The notes: generated by a model from the letters alone, not told the origin. A stretch of DNA of 64,000 nt from Asterias rubens (GCF_902459465.1 NC_047067.1:20459680-20523679); one strand, 5' to 3'; shown: positions 38,601-53,600, counted from the first letter of the stretch. Numbers and translations are program-made.

Positions 38601-41600
38601 AGCTTATTCATCTTCGGAACCAGCTTGCCTATTATCTATCCCTTCGAGCCAAGTTGTCGAATGATGGTGGATGGACGTTACCGAAACTCCCAGACCCCAT
38701 TGAAGACAGCTTTACTTGTGGGCACTGCGCTCATAGGGTGAGCTGCTCACTTCTTCAAGGGTAAGACTTGCAAAATATTATGCGCTAATTTTGTCTTTAG
38801 TTGATTCTTACGCGATGGGAAACAAACTGCTACAGAGGTCATGTGATTTTTTGGGACGATTAGACGTGCTGCTGCGATTTTTTCATTGTGCATTTAACAA
38901 AGAGGAAGATTTAATTTTAGAAGAGAAATGTTTATTGTAAAGTCAGAATGATTTATTGCAGGCTTGGAAATACACGCAGGCCACAGAGGCCATTGCCTCT
39001 CTTGGTCTTGGCCTCGGTGCCCCTTGAAAAGTTTCCCATAGACCTTCATGATTTTCCATTGGGAGGGTCCTGTGCAAAATGATAATGGCCTTGCCCTCTC
39101 AAAGATGAAGTTCCAGGCCTGTATTATTAATGATAGAGAATTCTAACTCCAATAACAGCATTGATGTGATTCACAGACAACTAAATAGTTACTGGAATGA
39201 AAACAACCTAAAACAATGAATGTGATCACAACAGATTGTTTTAATGCAACAAGTGACACTAAAATCAAGATATATTTGAAACTTGAAATGATATCAAGAA
39301 ATGTTTATTTTCTGCCATTTTAACTATTAATACTAACAGGCATTTCTTAAGGCACTTTTAGACATTGCTTTAGAACACTATTTTTCCATGCTTTAATGGA
39401 TCTACAACGTCACACATCAATCACATTCACTATTAACATAAAGAAGTTCAGATATAAACTGTGTGTGTTGCAAAAAATATATTGAACAGGCTGAACAATT
39501 ATTTTACAAGGAAACTGCGGTGGTCGTTGTGTGCTTCAATTGATATGTTGTCATAGTAGCAGGGGTTGTAATGACATTAGTCACTTGCTAGCAAACTGCA
39601 AGGCCCAATTAAATGAAGCTGTTAAGCAGAATATTCTTTGCTAAGCAGAAATTAAGTCGAGCACCAGCTACAACAATTCAAACTTAGGTAATTTTGGTTG
39701 GTAACCTGTTTCTGCTGAGCAATACTGTTCTGTGCTAAGCAAGTTTTTTGTGCTTTCAGGCTTCATGAAATTGGGCCCTGATCACTCTGTAAGAAAAACT
39801 AAATGCTGCTGCTTAGCAGAGAACGCACGTACATAACTCATCTAATTGCAATCATTGATTCAGGCTTTAATTTTTTATTTGTGTTTTTATGTGCATTTTG
39901 GATACAATCTTGCCAAGACGTTTGTACCTTATCGTCACATCCAATCGATCATCCGTTTGCATCTACAATTGGTTGTTAAAGTCTCACTGGACTGACCTTT
40001 TTAAGGCCAGTCAATTGCCATAATCCAGCCTTGATTTTCTGTATAATTAGACAAAGCCAAATTCTAGGTGTATCGGGTTAATCATGTGACAAGGCCAATG
40101 ACAACAGGTCAGATACAGATTGCAAAAGGTTACAATGGGTTTAACCACTGATAGCGGACACAGTCTTTGAAATTTTACACTGGACCACCGGCTCAAGGTC
40201 AGTGACCTTAATGTTGAGTTAGTAAACCACTGGAAAGGCCCGGTGGTGTTTGAATCTTTTTAATTCATTAACAATACCTCATTTTTGTAAATGTCTTCAT
40301 GAATAAATGTTGACCTTTAATCTAATAAATTTATACTTTCAGTTCTGTTGAGTATCAAAGTGCAATCACACATGACAAATGAGATCAATCTTCTCTAAAT
40401 GCATGTTCAACGCATTTTGATTCTGATATCGTAAAACAAATTCTGGTCCAGTACAGCTTTATGAGCTACGAGCGCTGCAGTATTGTGGGTTTTTCCCTCG
40501 AATTTGAGTCAGGAAAGGTCGGGTTGAATCCCATTTCAGTGACTTATAAGAAATTGTTTTTTTGTCTTCTTATAGGACCATGACAACAATGAGTTATAGT
40601 TACCTCAGATAATTTTATTTGTCTGTTCTACAAATAATTACATAGCAATAATCGTGCTTGATAATTACTTCACACATGTATTCCATGCAAGGTAAAACAA
40701 TCCAGAAATCCGATCATCAAATAATGATTTATCGCTGTAAAGTTTAAGATTCCCTGTCCAGAGTTGTGTTACTCACTCGTACTCATAGTAGACACAGTTC
40801 TCCATCACACTCTTCTTATCACCATCAACCTGTGAGATGGTGACATTGTTGAGTTGGCACATCTTCCCAGACAGGTTGAAGGAGTGGCAGTTGGGATCCT
40901 TGGAGCAAGCCAGGCAGCACTGTATGGGGTTTTGGATGATGGTTTCCTTGAAGGTGTGGCCAAGCAGACAGTAGGGTGTGGCTTGATAAGGATCAGTGGT
41001 TAGAGTAAAACAGCGCACTGGTTGAGTACATCTTTTGCGTTCACATAAGAATAGTCTCAAAGACGGTGGAGAGCATTCAACAAAATTCCACTCACCTAGT
41101 TTGTACATTAATACAGCACAGCCAAAAGCACTGCCGTTTACTTTGGAATTTTGATTGTTGTATTTATTTGGGTTGATGCAAGTCCAGTGACCACCATTGT
41201 ATGTACATCCCAACCAGATATTCTTTCCCGGGACTGTTTCCTTTATAAGTTCTTTAGTCAAATTCCAAATGAACTCGTTTTCAGACTTTGAGTTTGGTAC
41301 TACGAGGTCGCTTCCAGCATTGAGACATCGCTGACGGGCAGCATACCAGTCCAGCCTCGTGTCCGTTACCATTTCATAACAGGATTGACTGAATTCATGC
41401 CATCCATACGGACATCCTGGTGACCCAATCACATTAATTTGTAAATGGCCAACTATTATAAGCATCATCCAAGAAAAAAACATAGCTTTGTAGTTTAACT
41501 GCGTCACTGTCGAACAAAAACTGGTATTAAGTTGTTCCAGCTCGGACAGGGATTGAGATTGTGATGTTTCACTGTCGGAGACTGGACTGTTTTTGCATCA

Positions 41601-44600
41601 GTAGGAAATTAACTCTATATATTTTTAATTGTCAACGCTCAACTCAAGGTCCAGGTGGATTATTTTTGAGTGCTCATTTATCTCTTTTAAGTGTTACCAT
41701 AACAACCAATGAATTACTAAGGCGCCATTTCTCAAATTACAATTGGCTGTATATAATATCCTAGTGTTGCTATGGCATCTTCTTAAATAACTTGTTTATT
41801 TCATTTTTCATTGCTATGTATATTGTTATTTGTACACCTTTATACAGTCATGATTTCCTCTTTTGGGGTTTTGGTTTTTTCTTTTTTCTTCGTTTTCTTT
41901 GTACAAAATGGATAGTTACTCACATGCCTGTTTATACTACTTATTGTCTTTTCTTTTCATGATTAAATTTCATGAAGGTGTTTGGAGTATAAGTTTATGT
42001 GATACACATTTGTTCAAACTCATGTACACAACTGTTTACAACTTCAAAACATTTTATTTTAATCTACTTCTCTAGCACTGAGGGTACTGTTTCCCAAAGC
42101 TCCTTGGAATCTAAGACCCCAGGGGTTACCAAAAGGTGGAAATGCTATTATCTAAATTTAGAGATAATTTTGTCAGGGATAACTCTCACCACGTTATTGA
42201 GAGAAGAGAGTCTGACAATAAGATTACAAGTTTATCACAGAAATGTTTTTTTTTCACTCACTCATACTCGTAGTAGACACAATTCTCTCTACTTATTGTG
42301 TACTTGTCATGATCAACCTGTGAGATGGTAGCATTGTTGAGTAGACACGTCTTCCATGTCAGGTTGAAGGAGCGGCAGTTGGGATCCTTGGAGCAGGCGA
42401 GGCAGCACTGTATGGGGTTTTGGATGTGGATTTTCTTTAAGGCGTGGCCAGTCAGACAGTAGTGTTGTTCTTGGTGAGTAGAATCTATTGTTGGGACTTG
42501 GAAACAGCGAAACGGAGCTCTGGGGCACAGCTTTTGCTCACACAAGACATGTTTTTTATCATCACAGGCAGGAGTTCCCCACCCAGCAATGCTGTAGGTC
42601 ATCGTCAAACACCTATCTTCCCGCCATGTAAGTTCTTTTTCACTCAATACTTCATTACTTTGAATGAAGTTACTGTACTCCATGTCTTTCTCGTCCGAGC
42701 ATTGCCATCCTGCTGCCCCAATAGGATTAGTGCATCCTAGCCATATGTTCTGAGCTTTGTCCGCCGGAAAATGGTCTCTCTGCATAGTCCAAATGAAATT
42801 GTTCTCGCTTTGGGAGTTGACGACCACTAAGTCAGCGTCCATATCCATGCACAGTTGACGAGCATTTGCCCAGGTGTACATGGATGTTGAATTGGGCACT
42901 GCATAGCAAGATTGATCATATCTGGTCCACCCATTTGAGCAGAAAGTAAGAGTGTATACTACTGAGATACTGCCCAGTATCAGTAGCATGAGTAGGTTCT
43001 TGTTGTATTGTGCCATTGAGAAAATGATTACTTCCTCTAAATCTGGTCAAATTGTTACACCTTATTCGTCATTCATCTAGTTTGGTACTGACAGACTTAG
43101 AGCAGGTCTATACCAACTTGCCATTTAATGTGTTTGATATGAAACCATGAAAAAGATCAATATTTCATCATTATTGCAGGTCTGAGAAAAACCACTCTGA
43201 GGTCTAAGATCAATAAATAATTTCACTCATCCCTGGATGCTTGGTGTTGACTGCCTAAACCAATTACTTCAAACCTTACTTGTGAATGCTTGGTGTTGAC
43301 TGCCTAAACCAATTACTTCAAACCTTACTTGTGAGGTTATTGTGGTCTGATGGCCATCAAATCTAATACTGAATCAAAACCCTTTAAGGAGATTTTGTTT
43401 AACTGTTGGCTTTAGATTTCATTGATTAGCTTTTTTTGTTTGACGGGACGGAAAGCTGTTTCATCAATACTCAATTTATAGTTCATTAAAATAGAGAGTC
43501 TGTAAAGGACACGATCTCGCAAGGTGCTTTTTGTTTTTGGGAATGGTTTTTCTCATAAACATTCACCCTTTGAAAATGAAGATTTGTTTACTTCAGATTT
43601 TAAATCAATCAGTCCTCAATATTTTAACAGTCTTGAAATACATCTTATGGGTTTGGGAGGACGTCTTGGATGAACGCATGTAGATTTTTTAAATCTCCAC
43701 TTGAGAAATGAATGAGTCTTTTGTTATAAACATCTATCTAACAGTTGCTGGATGAGGATGATATCTAAATTCATAATAGATACAGTTACTGTCGGCTTGA
43801 ACCTGGGCGATGGTGGCATCATTGAGCTGGCACATCTTCCTATACAGGTTGAAGGAGCGGCACTTGATAATTACTTCACACATGAACTCCATGGCCAAAT
43901 AAAACTAGCAAGAAATCTGATCATCAAGTAATGATTTATGGTCCACTCTTTTCTCCTCTTGTTTCTGACTTGATCGGAAACCAAGTTCCTCCTGTTTAAG
44001 TTGTAAAATTTAAGATTCCCTGTCCAGAGTTTTGTTACTCACTCATATTCATAGTAGACACAGTTCTCCATAATACTCTTCTTGTGAGCACCAACCTGTG
44101 AGATGGTGACGTTGTTGAGTTGGCACATCTTCCCAGACAGGTTGAAGGAGTGGCAGTTGGGATCCTTGGAGCAAGCCAGGCAGCACTGTATGGGGTTCTT
44201 GATGATGGTTTCCTTGAAGGTGTGGCCGAGCAGACAGTAGGGTGTGGCTTGACGAGTAACAGCAAAGCAGTGTAGTGGTAGGGTGCACATCTTTTGCTCA
44301 CACAGTATATTTCTACTCCAGTTACAGCTTCTTAAAACCCAATCTCCAGATTTATATTGCATGCAACAACACCCGTTCTCCAGCTGGTGATTTGGGATAT
44401 TTTTGTAGTCGTTCTTAAAACTATCCACAAACTGCCAATTGTCACTGGTTTTCTTATCATACCTGCAGCCAAGCCACAAGTTATGTGGAGTGGTATCTGC
44501 TGGTATCAGTTCCTGCTGTAAGTTCCAGATAAAGTCATTTTCAGACTTTGAGTTTGGTACGGCGAGATCACTTTCTAAACCCAGGCATGCCTGACGTGCC

Positions 44601-47600
44601 TCATCCCAGTTGGCTGGTGTATCAGTGACCATCATGTAGCAGGATTGTCCGAACTGCCTCCAACCAGAAGGGCATCCTGTTACAGCTTGAATGATGATTA
44701 GGCACAAAAATACACCCACCAAAATAGCAGTCACATTTAGAGCCATAGCGTCTGGATGCAACTGCATTAAATTAAATGCATAAAAGTTCCTTTTATCTGG
44801 TATGTGTTTCTGAAATATCAAAATTTCTGCTAGATGTTTCTGGCATAAATTCAGCACAAAAACAAGTAAAATGTACTTGAAATTGCATCTTTACACTGTG
44901 TAATTGCAAAGTGTCCTCCTCAACTATACATGTAATGGGAGGTAAGTTATATGCAGTCATAGCGAGTTTTGTGACAATCCACATGGCTTTGTGTGATAGA
45001 CGCACTTTTTATACTAAGGCGTTCCTCAATAATTTAATGGGTCTTTAAATGAGTACTTGGTTAATCTTCATCTGAAGCCCCATCACTCTATAATCCCAGC
45101 GGATAGCATGTAAAAGCAGTATGATCACTAGACTTGGAAGGCGCGGCTTTGGCTCTTTTAAAAGCACAGTGGCAATGGCGCAGTATGCAAATCTCAAAAT
45201 AATCATCTCAAAGCAAGAGATGATGATGACGATTTCACAAAGTAACAGGCATGTTAAAATGCATTAAAGGGGGATACATAATTGACATTGGAACAAAATA
45301 CATGTATTGAGATGGGTGCTAACTTTATTGGTTCAAGACGAGAGGTGAACAAAAACAATTAATTGACTTGCTTGTTTCTTCATAGTAGAGACAATGACGT
45401 TCTGCATATTGCTCTGGTTTGCCTTTTCTGACATTTGCAGTAGCTATTATGGATGTTTTACAATGTGTTTGTCAAGGCGGTACTTTACTCTGTTGCTAAC
45501 TTTTGCAATTTGATATGTCAAACTGTTACACTGTGTTCAGTAACAAGCATTAAACTGATTTTTATTAAACCCAAAAGGTTGACTTATTTCACCTCCTTCC
45601 TCAGTTAGGTTTAAATTAGCAATAAATGGACAACAAAAGTGCTGCAACTTGAAATATATTCTTACAGAGCAGAATACAAACATTCAGAGCTTAGATAACT
45701 CTATAATTAAATAGAATAAACAGAAGCCGGTAACCGTCTAAACAGCAAGATTTAGGCTTACCATGCCAATACACACAATGTTGAGAAGAATTTTGTCTTC
45801 CCCTCATATCTTATGATGACAAATGATTGTCTTCAAGAAGTTCCCAAGTACATGTATCTAGCAATATTTTTCAAGTCTTATGACTTTGGAAAGGAAGTTT
45901 GCTTTGCTTTTGGTTAATGTCAGAGTTTCTTCTTAGACCTATCTTTGTAATTGTTATCACTTCTATGCGAATCTGTAATGACCTAACTGAGTTACATTAA
46001 CTCATATTCATAGTAGACACAGTTCTCCATCCCACTCTTCTTATTAGCATCAACCTGTGAGATGGTAGCATTGTTGAGTTGGCACATCTTCCCAGACAGG
46101 TTAAAGGAGCGGCAGTTGGGATCCTTGGAGCAAGCCAGGCAGCACTGTATGGGGTTTTGGATGATGGTTTCCTTGAAGATGTGGCCGAGCAGACAGTATG
46201 GATGATTCAGATCCTTGGTGGTTTTACTGAAGCACCGAAGAGGGGCAAGGCACTTGTTTCTGCTAAGCTCACAAAGAACACGTTTCTTAACTGTAGAGCA
46301 GTTAGTGCTGCCCCAGTATCCAGAGTGTTTCCGAATGGTCGAACATGTTCCATTTATCAACTGTTTTCCAAGCTCCCAATTCTGGTACTCGGTTCGATCG
46401 TCACCATAACATTTCCACTTCCGAGTTGCCTCTATGCCATAAGTGCAACCCAACCACATGTTTTTGGGTAGGCTGTAACCTTTCAATATGTCCAATTGCA
46501 TTTTCCATATGAACTCATTTTCCATTTTTGAGTTTGGTATTGCCAGGTCCCCTCCAGCATCAAGGCATACCTGACGGGCTTGAAACCAGTTGAGAGGTGT
46601 ATCGTTGACCATCTTGTAGCAGGATTGACCAAACTGCCTCCATTCATACGGACAGCCTGTAGAGCCAATTACATTGACCACTACCCGACTGGACATTACA
46701 CAGAAAACCCCAACCACTAAAAGTCTTGCGAGATACATAGCTTTATGTGGCGAACCAAACAATCGTAGTATATTGCTGTTCAACAATGTTCTGTAACATT
46801 TTGAAGCTGCCAAGCAATGTCGGTAATGCTTGATGCGTAATTTGCAGCATTGCACTTTGGAATAGAACTTGAATGCTAATAACAAATTAACAAGGTACAG
46901 CACATAACACAATGTGCATGCAAACCCAAAACCATCTAGCTTTGTTTGCGTCTGATTTGTACTATAAATGTGACTTAATTAGGCAATAACTGAAGGAGTG
47001 ATTAGTATGTGTCTGACTTCCTGCAGATTGCTTTTTTGTAATTTTGTCCTGGTTATTGATTAACTTTTGTTGGTTTCACAACTCCATAAACTCACGCAGT
47101 ATCAACATTAATAACTACACCTGACAATGTCAACATTTCAGACTTTGCTTAGTAGAGCAGCTCATTTTTTTAATTCAAGGTTGTTGTTTTTTCTTCAGGA
47201 GAACCGAAGGGTTCAAGTGTTCGCATTTTGAGATTAATTTCATATGTTTATTTGGCTTTTTTTTTTGGCTGCACAGATTAATCACTTGTCCTCTGCTCAT
47301 GCTTAATATTTCATTAATTTGTTAATTTTTTTTTTTTGCTTCTCAGGATTGAGTCGGATCAAGGCTTGGTCTCTGATCTGAGTGAAACAGGGCGCCACTT
47401 CTTTGCTGAACAGATTAATCACTTGTCTTCTGCGCATGCTGAGTATTTCAAACATTGGCATTTACTCTGTGCACTGGAGAATATTGCCTCTGAGAAGAGA
47501 AACCAGACTAAACACATATGGTGTACAGATGCTCTGGAGAGGTATGGTAACCAGAATCCTTTTACAACCCTCCATGCTATGCGAGATGACCTAACCATTC

Positions 47601-50600
47601 CAAACCATTTAACTGTCAGGATTTGTAGGGTGGAGTAACTATGTGTATAACTCTGTGTATTTTGCAGATGCATTCACCACATGATATCATTATTACAGAT
47701 TGACAAGGTACAAAGAGCAAAAGTTCTTGCAAAAATTTGTGGGCTTATGTTTATAACAAATTGCAATTGATCATTGCAGGTGTGCATTATTAGAAAAATC
47801 AAGTGAAATATTTGTTGATGTCATCTGCAAGTATCAACAAAAATTCAGGCAAAATGTGTGGCAGTGAAAATGCCAGTACTTTCATCTTTAACCACTTAGT
47901 GGTTGCTGTGAATATTTAATAGCCCATTCACTCATGCTTAACATGAAACGCTTGGTACTAAAGTCTCCTATTCATTTGCTATAGTGTCCATGTACAGAGG
48001 CCATAAATATTTAATAATGGTAAGTTGTGCAGACACTCTGTCTCGCTACAGTAAATGTTGCAGAGTACCTTCCACTTACCATGTATTTATTATTAATGGG
48101 GAGAGGTTGTCAGAGAGAAAAATATTCACATATTTCATTTCAAACTTCATATTTCTAATTTCCTCTGGTTCACGTCACCTTGTCCTTGTTGATCCCAAAA
48201 TGTAGGGACTTTGTATGCAGCTAATGCCTAATGGTGAAGTCAATGCAAGAATTGCTACTTGTAATTCTAACTTCCTTATATTGGAAGTCTTCTTGCTATA
48301 CCAAATTATTTTGAAATGAAAAACCACTGGTGACTGAAGCGCAAATCACACTTTATTTAACAGTTGCTTTGGGTTTACATTTTACGAATTCTGTGCACAC
48401 TAAGTATTTAATTTTAGAGCAAAGTAACTTAAACAATGTCTTACTTTCTATCCTAAATCCTCAATGACTCTCTGGTCCCTCAACGCCAACATGTTTGGAC
48501 TTGGGCAAGATTGGTATGCCTGGCCCAGTGATAAACAATTCCTATTTTGGCTTACAGTCCTCAATCCTCTGCTATCATACAACATCCTGAAGAGGATTTG
48601 AGATGGTTTGGGCTTGCGGGTTATTTTCTTCACATTTTTAAGATGTTGTTGTTTGTTTACAATTTTAGGGAGGAGAGGGGAGGTGGCAATTGCTTGAGTA
48701 GCCTTCAGCTAGCTGGATGTAAACACAATAAGACTCAAGAGTCTTTTCATATCAGCTTCAAACGACAACTGGGTCATCAGAGGTAATCACTGACAAGAAA
48801 TCACATTTTAAAAAAAAAATTGGTTGTTTGAGGAAGTTTAAATTATTTGGATTCTTCAGATATTGTTTCAAGTTCTTATGGTGTGATTTGGCGGAATTTT
48901 TTCCTTGATTTGATCGACATTTTAAAATTAATGGAAGACTAAGATTGTGACTAAAATACTTGAATGTTTAATTTTCTTGATTGCGCTGAAGGAAACGTGC
49001 TGGGGGGAATCATCCCAAGACCTAGACGAGACCAATACGCAGTTTGCAGGATTTGACGCAATATTTTGTTCTATCTTTCCAGTCGGTCAATGTTAGATTT
49101 CCAAGTGTCTCAGGGTGATCGTGTTGCTGTATCAGTGGAAGAAACAAGGAAAGTTGCAACCTGTACAGGTTTTATTGAGAGTATTGGATCTGAAGAAGTC
49201 ACCATCAAATCAGACAGGTAACTTTCTTGCTGTGAGGGCTACAAGTAGTCAAAACTCCTTATATCATAAATGTTGTTGATATTTAGCTATTTTTTGTGTG
49301 TGGGGGGGGTGTGTGTTTTTTTTCTTGTTGTTCTCTCCTTTTGCCAAAATCCAATAGGATTTGTACACACATTTTGTTCCCCTAAAGTCTTGCTTAGCAT
49401 TATATGAAATAGTTAGATATTATTTCAAAGCTAAGTCATAAAAATATAAACAGCTTAATATCTTGAATTAATTAACTTAGTTATGCTGACTTGAATATTT
49501 ATTCAGTTGATCTGGAGACCACTATATCTCTAAAAGTATGCGCCCGATCATCTGCTTTCACTTTTCCTGCAATACTTTAGATGTAGTTATTGCCCTAATA
49601 CATTGTGTGACATAACCATGACATCATTTTGGACATATTTTTACCTGTGTACAAAACAAACAGACCATTATCTTTATTTTGTATTGAGGACACAATAACG
49701 AATTCAATCATATTCTTAGATTTGTTTGATTTTTTTATCAATCATCTTTTTTTTCTATTCATTTTAGGCCGTTGGTATCGACCCAAAGCAAGCCAGTGTA
49801 TCGAATGGACAAAGATGACGCATACAACAACATGGCTTCCAGTCTTGTTAACTTAGCCAAATTAATGCACAACGATGAAAATGCGTAAGTTATTCATAAC
49901 AAGATAATGGATTTTTTTGAACCTGAGAATGGCAAAGAAAAGTTACTGTACTTAAAAGAGTAGAACATTTTTTAAAATAGTTTTTCAGGCCTTAGCTTCA
50001 TTGGTCTGTTCTTGGCCTTGGTGCCCTGCAAATGTGTCTCATAGCTTCATTGGTCTGTTCTTGGCCTTGGTGCCCTGCAAATGTTTCTCATAGCTTCATT
50101 GGTCTGTTCTTGGCCTTGGTGCCCTGCAAATGTTTCTCATAGCTTCATTGGTCTGTTCTTGGCCTTGGTGCCCTGCAAAGGTTTCTCATAGCTTCATTGG
50201 TCTGTTCTTGGCCTTGGTGCCCTGCAAAGGTTTCTCATAGCTTCATTGGTCTGTTCTTGGCCTTGGTGCCCTGCAAAGGTTTCTCATAGCTTCATTGGTC
50301 TGTTCTTGGCCTTGGTGCCCTGCAAATGTTTCTCATAGCTTCATTGGTCTGTTCTTGGCCTTGGTGCCCTGCAAATGTTTCTCATAGCTTGATTGGTCTG
50401 TTCTTGGCCTTGGTGCCCTGCAAAGGTTTCTCATAGCTTCATTGGTCTGTTCTTGGCCTTGGTGCCCTGCAAAGGTTTCTCATAGCTTCATTGGTCTGTT
50501 CTTGGCATTGGTGCCCTGCAAATGTTTCTCATAGCTTCATTGGTCTGTTCTTGTCCTTGGTGCCCTGCAAATGTTTCTCATAGCTTAATTGGTCTGTTCT

Positions 50601-53600
50601 TGGCCTTGGTGCCCTGCAAAGGTTTCTCATAGCTTCATTGGTCTGTTCTTGGCCTTGGTGCCCTGCAAAGGTTTCTCATAGCTTTATTGGTCTGTTCTTG
50701 GCCTTGGTGCCCTGCAAAGGTTTCTCATAGCTTAATTGGTCTGTTCTTGGCCTTGGTGCCCTGCAAAGGTTTCTCATAGCTTCATTGGTCTGTTCTTGGC
50801 CTTGGTGCCCTGCAAAGGTTTCTCATAGCTTTATTGGTCTGTTCTTGGCCTTGGTGCCCTGCAAAGGTTTCTCATAGCTTCATTGGTCTGTTCTTGGCCT
50901 TGGTGCCCTGCAAAGGTTTCTCATAGCTTCATTGGTCTGTTCTTGGCCTTGGTGCCCTGCAAAGGTTTCTCATAGCTTCATTGGTCTGTTCTTGGCCTTG
51001 GTGCCCTGCAAAGGTTTCTCATAGCTTCATTGGTCTGTTCTTGGCCTTGGTGCCCTGCAAATGTGTCTCATAGCTTCATTGGTCTGTTCTTGGCCTTGGT
51101 GCCCTGTAAAGGTTTCTCATAGCTTCATTGGTCTGTTCTTGGCCTTGGTGCCCTGCAAATGTGTCTCATAGCTTCATTGGTCTGTTCTTGGCCTTGGTGC
51201 CCTGCAAATGTTTCTCATAGCTTCATTGGTCTGTTCTTGGCCTTGGTGCCCTGCAAATGTGTCTCATAGCTTCATTGGTCTGTTCTTGGCCTTGGTGCCC
51301 TGCAAAGGTTTCTCATAGCTTCATTGGTCTGTTCTTGGCCTTGGTGCCCTGCAAATGTGTCTCATAGCTTCATTGGTCTGTTCTTGGCCTTGGTGCCCTG
51401 CAAAGGTTTCTCATAGCTTCATTGGTCTGTTCTTGGCCTTGGTGCCCTGCAAATGTTTCTCATAGCTTCATTGGTCTGTTCTTGGCCTTGGTGCCCTGCA
51501 AATGTTTCTCATAGCTTCATTGGTCTGTTCTTGGCCTTGGTGCCCTGCAAAGGTTTCTCATAGCTTCATTGGTCTGTTCTTGGCCTTGGTGCCCTGCAAA
51601 GGTTTCTCATAGCTTCATTGGTCTGTTCTTGGCCTTGGTGCCCTGCAAAGGTTTCTCATAGCTTCATTGGTCTGTTCTTGGCCTTGGTGCCCTGCAAATG
51701 TTTCTCATAGCTTCATTGGTCTGTTCTTGGCCTTGGTGCCCTGCAAATGTTTCTCATAGCTTCATTGGTCTGTTCTTGGCCTTGGTGCCCTGCAAAGGTT
51801 TCTCATAGCTTCATTGGTCTGTTCTTGGCCTTGGTGCCCTGCAAAGGTTTCTCATAGCTTCATTGGTCTGTTCTTCGCCTTGGTGCCCTGCAAAGGTTTC
51901 TCATAGCTTCATTGGTCTGTTCTTGGCCTTGGTGCCCTGCAAAGGTTTCTCATAGCTTCATTGGTCTGTTCTTGGCCTTGGTGCCCTGCAAATGTGTCTC
52001 ATAGACTCAATGCCAAGACCACTTTTTATATGACCACTTTGTATCAATAAGTTTTGTGCAGATTTTTGAGCAACTAAATTGTTAATCTAACAATGTTACG
52101 CTCTTAATGTAATTGTAAAGAAACATTTTGATTATGGTTATATTTTATTGTATTTTTAAAACTTGTTTTCAGTTGTAGACTTTGTAAGCTTGTCGTTGAT
52201 CTGAATGAACCACAATTCGATAGCGATTCACAAGTGCCAGAATCTGCAAAGAAGAAAGGTAAATTGCCATATCAGGCCATTTTATAACCAATGCACAAAC
52301 AAGATTGCGGGTTCGAATCCCACAATTGACTGTTGGTTTTACAGTACCTAGAATTCATAAGTATTTTCAGTCAAGCCGTCTAGCAAACCGAATGCAAGTC
52401 CTTTCATTCACAGAGTGTTGGTTCGAATCCCGGCCTGGCTGGCCACAATGTGTCCTTGAGCAATACATTTTACCCTTATTGCTTTGTCCTTTGTAAAGCC
52501 CAGAGCACTAGGACAGGATAGGTTGTGTCTTTGTGTAAAAGAAGCCAGACCACTACCATGGAAGAGAAGGTGTTTACCTTGGTCCTTTGCAAGCACCCTT
52601 GTCTACAGGTTTCACCAGGCATCTGAAAATGATTGAGTTCAATTTCGAGCCATCCTTTGTTTTATTATCCAAAATCAATACTAACACCGATAATTATAAC
52701 AGTTGGTAAATTGTGTTAAGGAGAAGTTGAGGCTGTTGCCATCAATCTGTGTAAATCTAGTTTCCCTATCCAGTCTTCATGATGTGTTTTTTTGTGATTT
52801 ATTTTTTCCAGTGGCTGATATTCTTAGCTCACTCAATTCTGACCAACAGAGGGCCATTAATGCAGTTCTTAGATGTCAAGATTATAGCCTGATTATTGGC
52901 ATGCCAGGCACAGGTAAGATTCATGTCTTGAGTGAGATTCCTTGAAAATTACTATTGTTTTTGTATTTTTGGTTCAACCCATCTGTCTGTCTATCTCTAA
53001 TGGTTGTGGTTATGCTGTCAACTTTTTCTGTTCCATTTTTGTCTCCTTTCTCCTAAACTGTCATTGTTAATCTATTGTATCTTCTTTTTGCTCTCTTAAT
53101 CTTCTGCAACTTCTTTGTGCTCTCTGCTCCTTGCTTTTCACTCCTCCACCTGGCTGCTTCTTTTTCTCAAAGATGCTAGTATGTGTGTCAGGCCAGGAAT
53201 TTCATATTTGAACATGTTGAAAGGGCAAGGTCCTTTAAAGTCAATTATAACTTTTTGAAGGGCACCAAGGCCAAGACCAGGGGCAGCAGAGGCCATGGCC
53301 TCTGTGGTCTGCGTGTAAATAAAAAACCACCAGGCCTGGGGTGTGTTGCTAATAGCTAAACACTACAAGTATCAGCGTATTGGTTTAGATTTTCTTATAA
53401 CTTTAAAATGAACATGAAATGAGTTTAGTTTTGGATTTTTGTTTTTCCTTGTCCATAGGTAAAACGACGACTATCGTTGCATTGGTGCGCATTCTCTGTG
53501 CATGTGATCTATCTGTCCTTCTCACAAGCTACACTCACTCTGCTGTCGATAACATCCTTCTTAAATTAATCAAGGTAATACAAAGTAACTGACTTGAAAT

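Larger units (their letters stand above)
33158..47541 (+). other. DNA2: DNA2 exons 5-16: nuclease and iron-sulfur region
   Basis: Exons 33158-33300, 33912-33980, 34140-34301, 34502-34526 (only 25 nt), 34782-34844, 35346-35431, 35993-36121, 37240-37363, 37711-37809, 38215-38338, 38601-38760 and 47347-47541. They match the OB-fold and RecB-like nuclease of DNA2. Active-site residues are H935 (GTMLHEVF), D1047 (GKVDLTV), E1071 and K1073 (PLELKTG). The iron-sulfur cysteines are C908 (SIRCMRR), C1167, C1170 and C1176 ([11 protein letters not shown]), with the family's CX2C-X5-C spacing. Exons 15 and 16 are separated by an 8586-bp intron that contains the minus-strand lectin genes. Confidence 0.93.
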
